Assembly (NCBI GenBank): GCA_017405115.1
Contig: JAFRBA010000013.1
Location: 1-17,292, forward strand
From: Kiritimatiellia bacterium
GTDB taxonomy: Bacteria > Verrucomicrobiota > Kiritimatiellia > RFP12 > UBA1067
Length of the DNA stretch: 17,292 nt
Direction: 5' to 3'
Below are positions 17,001-17,292 of the stretch, in pieces. Each line of letters begins with the position of its first letter. The first letter of the stretch is position 1. The position numbers and the translations under genes were made by a program. The notes beneath the pieces were generated by a model that was not told the origin of the DNA, searched no databases, and worked only from the letters and a program-made list of their open reading frames with translations.

Positions 17001-17292
17001 CGAAAAGCTGTCCCAGAGGCGATAGCCGACCAGCTCATTGGTCACGGCGACGTATGCCGCAGCGTAAGCGGCGTTGGTCTGGAAGGCTTCAAGCCGGGCG
17101 AGGAGCGCATCGTTGGGGACGCTGACCGAGAGCGGGTCGAGCGACTGCACGACCTCGTCGCCGTCGCCTATGCCGTCGCCGTCCGAGTCGTAGAGCCCGG
17201 GGTCGGTTCCGTGCACGAATATCTCGTCGTGCGTGGAGATTCCGTCCCCGTCGCGGTCGGCAAGAAGCGCGTCCTCCGCGGCGAGGGCGCGG
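11037..17292 (-). CDS. Giant TSP3-YD/RHS-repeat polymorphic toxin-like protein, 5' end outside window
   Basis: The frame runs from the right edge to a TGA at 11037 (2084 residues visible); the N-terminus and any signal peptide are missing. A GTG at 17216 lies inside the continuing frame and is not the start. Visible residues of about 13-45 are two TSP3 calcium-binding motifs (DRDGDGISTHDE, DSDGDGIGDGDE). A beta-rich region follows, with a Cys cluster CDECESGCEHGDC. YD repeats (YAYDAFGNRV, YDAMGNVVEV, YAYDPLGRTV and others) fill most of the rest. The RHS-associated core is clear: KYHDDETGLVYYGYRFYSP, RWLSRDPLEEDGGLNLYGF, then LDPYGL. In RHS toxins the core Asp protease cleaves at a DPxGL site and frees the C-terminal tip inside the shell, so cleavage after L1890 is predicted. 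The last 194 residues are a distinct tip. Three membrane paralogs follow, the first overlapping the stop. Confidence 0.92.
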   Translation of the reverse strand, partial: RALAAEDALLADRDGDGISTHDEIFVHGTDPGLYDSDGDGIGDGDEVVQSLDPLSVSVPNDALLARLEAFQTNAAYAAAYVAVTNELVGYRLWDSFSATWPEGAATNLVYERTVRIDRQNGWQHYYLSSKPDSAGGWSLSGLELEWEDSCGESGTVAASPFGDSLYLPLSTNNPSFVTFRLRATAASLRSVNPVYLVGYAPAVSIEGGREIQAPDGRVLTVFTDGSESSIVVSVDRSRRPCRGSLHPFEREMSCLSGLESQTDGELCYEGGFDGGVIVASGAGIWRLPDTVVSGMDQAPRLRGSGSSAEGWYLVVLMPWVKYGYGECLGGGLEWDGDEYTRQYEYPLDSGCLVREWHRGVGGERICECTPEAGCGAEGVADVSVEVDGDTVTATVSVGGEAVWSDSAVHAHDGCGDISRIERPDECDECESGCEHGDCSALEGGSLGSFRFRIPLGVPRKGQVAGFAYLVAEGPMTVTPASFMYLLRGDVGASVATNGTSRTVSCACERGREVLLEPIADGVRATVRKQASGALEHTWEIVNVGGDPCEIRIRQISRLDNVMQDWTYECLENAESGGWDWRATDNISGIREELERLDTLNEDGLLSETRTKYDVYGNWLGEVETVSQIVGERECAVLREVYRRESTGLNTVERHADYWRDTEHPARNGKLRLLWSNDMPWEYHEWNKDGFETMRVEQRNSSTVPTDFPSATSNGFANASALADAFLTTFCYDPLEGDHAHVDDYGKVRCESRYVVRNGTATLIGRTWRRYTHVLAGGCPAVREETWRASSAGASPDDPTNAHSWRTVFDPVTSNAVPIVLRGETAEELDEDGVRTVCSAVLSNGCAVVSARKWRGDKQFPTYGETVLDGIYGQTLRTATHLADGGVEIEWAESVYDDQGRLRSRVYHDGTSETNSYSCCRLLWSRDREGKKVLRSAQTGTDHLYYAMEDVWMGEVGNGEWGTGNGEGGVATNGFKVTRHYFDGLGRETNTVTHVGFVPGEASSMSSSYQSRPSCTSRQTTAYPFGGSDYSVSTDERGKVEVRSTVHYGDRDEQLTDTYADGDAQSPTMQVVQVGFRNGPSLTRRSWDGKWTERRTWSDYDAAGCRIDFEATFSSDCGAVTNSVSRHDFLGRTVCAETPERTTATVYDGATGRALSSTWTAGSVSRTSENVYNELGELVGSTLDGVTSRRDEAYQEMSNEWWRVTTSVVFSGSETNSVVETRERLTGLSDAVRAQTVRVSAGGVATETASSYDAATGLVTETVVSSVAGTTVRTMRHGLVLSVSSPDGDTSYAYDPLGRTVRAARGEGVVERDYDAAGDVVRLRTRTGGESFAEESYAYDAFGNRVVETNALGDVTTTAYDAMGNVVEVSGAAYPVRYGYDTEGRRTLLSTTRDGTIWDVTTWQYDPATGRRVAKRYADGSQAATSYTDDGLESVVTRPSLQWRENVYDARRRLVGVVSNDGSENAAFGYDDFGRATSVSNAVASYAYALHRGGIATNETAVVGTNGFALVRSVDAFGRLGGRGIAGDGIQTISYTAENRVGAVSDPSSSTTYAYGADGSDAGYTLSLPGGATVTRLVGRDLYRPELVTYVTNIVNGAAISWYDYVHDAAGRVTTRNSDAFSYNAKGEIVSASLLDRNDSYAYDQIGNFTDAVFGGTTNTYAANELNQYTSVGSAAFSHTADGGVASDGAFGYAYDSAGRLSSVSTGGVEVASFEYDAMGRRVRKTTPEATHTYVYDGWNLVLERIERDGGEADTVEYFWGKDISGSLGGAGGVGGLLYTKRNGATYVPLYDANGNVMQYVDSSGAVVASYAYDAFGRTLAATGPLADAFPHRFSTKYHDDETGLVYYGYRFYSPSLMRWLSRDPLEEDGGLNLYGFCQNNPVCNLDPYGLAAGLPTIFALPDSMFAQLAADVFWFTIAEYYFRRQMNAPISADMLELSMADRFWTDEYVFPRNGKLANAIKLSSEYRDVIYGLIKDQSVGNEHHYKPDLSTDFNTHDLISAVGKAKIKVEGDICKSKNGSARLNLDVTVSDTYNFEWWGPEKINTKGSKLTAGNNIARISQMLWYLREYPWRVEFDENRRWPWR
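11040..11621 (-). other. Variable C-terminal tip (194 aa) of the RHS protein, unrecognised putative effector domain
   Basis: This is the segment after DPYGL. It opens with a hydrophobic stretch (MFAQLAADVFWFTIAEYYF), continues through a polar central part (NEHHYKPDLSTDFNTHDLI), then a probable beta region (AKIKVEGDI, ARLNLDVTVSDTYNFEWW) and a terminal NNIARISQMLWYLREYPW. I see no nuclease, deaminase, ADP-ribosyltransferase or protease signature that I would stand behind. Composition changes here: 24 G+C of 60 at 11161-11220 against 40 of 60 at 12121-12180 in the shell. That is typical of exchangeable toxin tips. Activity and target are unknown. Confidence 0.6.
14394..14436 (-). repeat. G-rich tandem repeat (GGGGAAn units) inside the RHS coding region
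   Basis: On the coding strand six G-runs of 3-5 alternate with AAC, AAT, AACT or AAGT. The period is mainly 7 bases and imperfect. It encodes GEVGNGEWGTGNGEGG, a low-complexity insert between recognisable YD-region sequence on either side. The runs are enough for a G-quadruplex on the coding strand and in the mRNA. A 7-base unit is not a multiple of three, so gain or loss of one unit would shift the frame upstream of the RHS core and tip. Confidence 0.65.

Overview
The window is a GC-rich bacterial chromosome segment. Giant YD/RHS-repeat proteins, bacterial thrombospondin-type-3 (DxDGDGxxDxDE) calcium-binding repeats, a LamG-like secreted protein and a secreted sulfatase-superfamily enzyme together suggest a Verrucomicrobiota/Kiritimatiellota/Lentisphaerota-type organism. 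This placement is an inference from gene content. No rRNA, tRNA or other lineage marker is present to confirm it.

Layout. (1) Positions 1-6899, minus strand: a tightly packed unit read leftward. A sulfatase-superfamily enzyme (5550-6899) is followed 4 bp later by a LamG/TSP3 secreted protein (4733-5545), and 19 bp after that by a giant RHS-repeat protein (start 4713) that is still open at base 1, so its RHS core and C-terminal tip lie outside the window. (2) Positions 6900-7074: a divergent control region. (3) Positions 7075-8797, plus strand: a two-component system, an OmpR-type response regulator overlapping by 14 bp a short-loop histidine kinase. (4) Positions 8806-17292, minus strand: a second giant RHS protein, open at the right edge with its C-terminus in the window, followed by three paralogous membrane proteins. 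The last of these ends 8 bp from the kinase stop, tail to tail.

How the parts may work together. The control region holds a 42-bp near-perfect dyad (6992-7033). The predicted -10 boxes of the leftward sulfatase/LamG/RHS unit (6959-6964) and of the rightward regulator gene (7061-7066) are exactly equidistant from its centre at 7012.5. The simplest reading is that the two-component system controls itself and the exported sulfatase-LamG-RHS unit through this one operator. The regulator mRNA looks leaderless.

The second RHS gene has the layout of a polymorphic toxin: a GC-rich YD-repeat shell, an RHS-associated core ending in DPYGL, then a 194-residue AT-richer tip that I do not recognise. The first of the three membrane paralogs overlaps the RHS stop codon, which is where immunity genes sit in toxin/immunity modules. 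Two paralogs carry a cysteine-containing C-terminal domain predicted to be extracytoplasmic, and the third is only the membrane half. They are candidate immunity proteins for the unrecognised tip. That is an inference from position, composition and duplication, not from homology.
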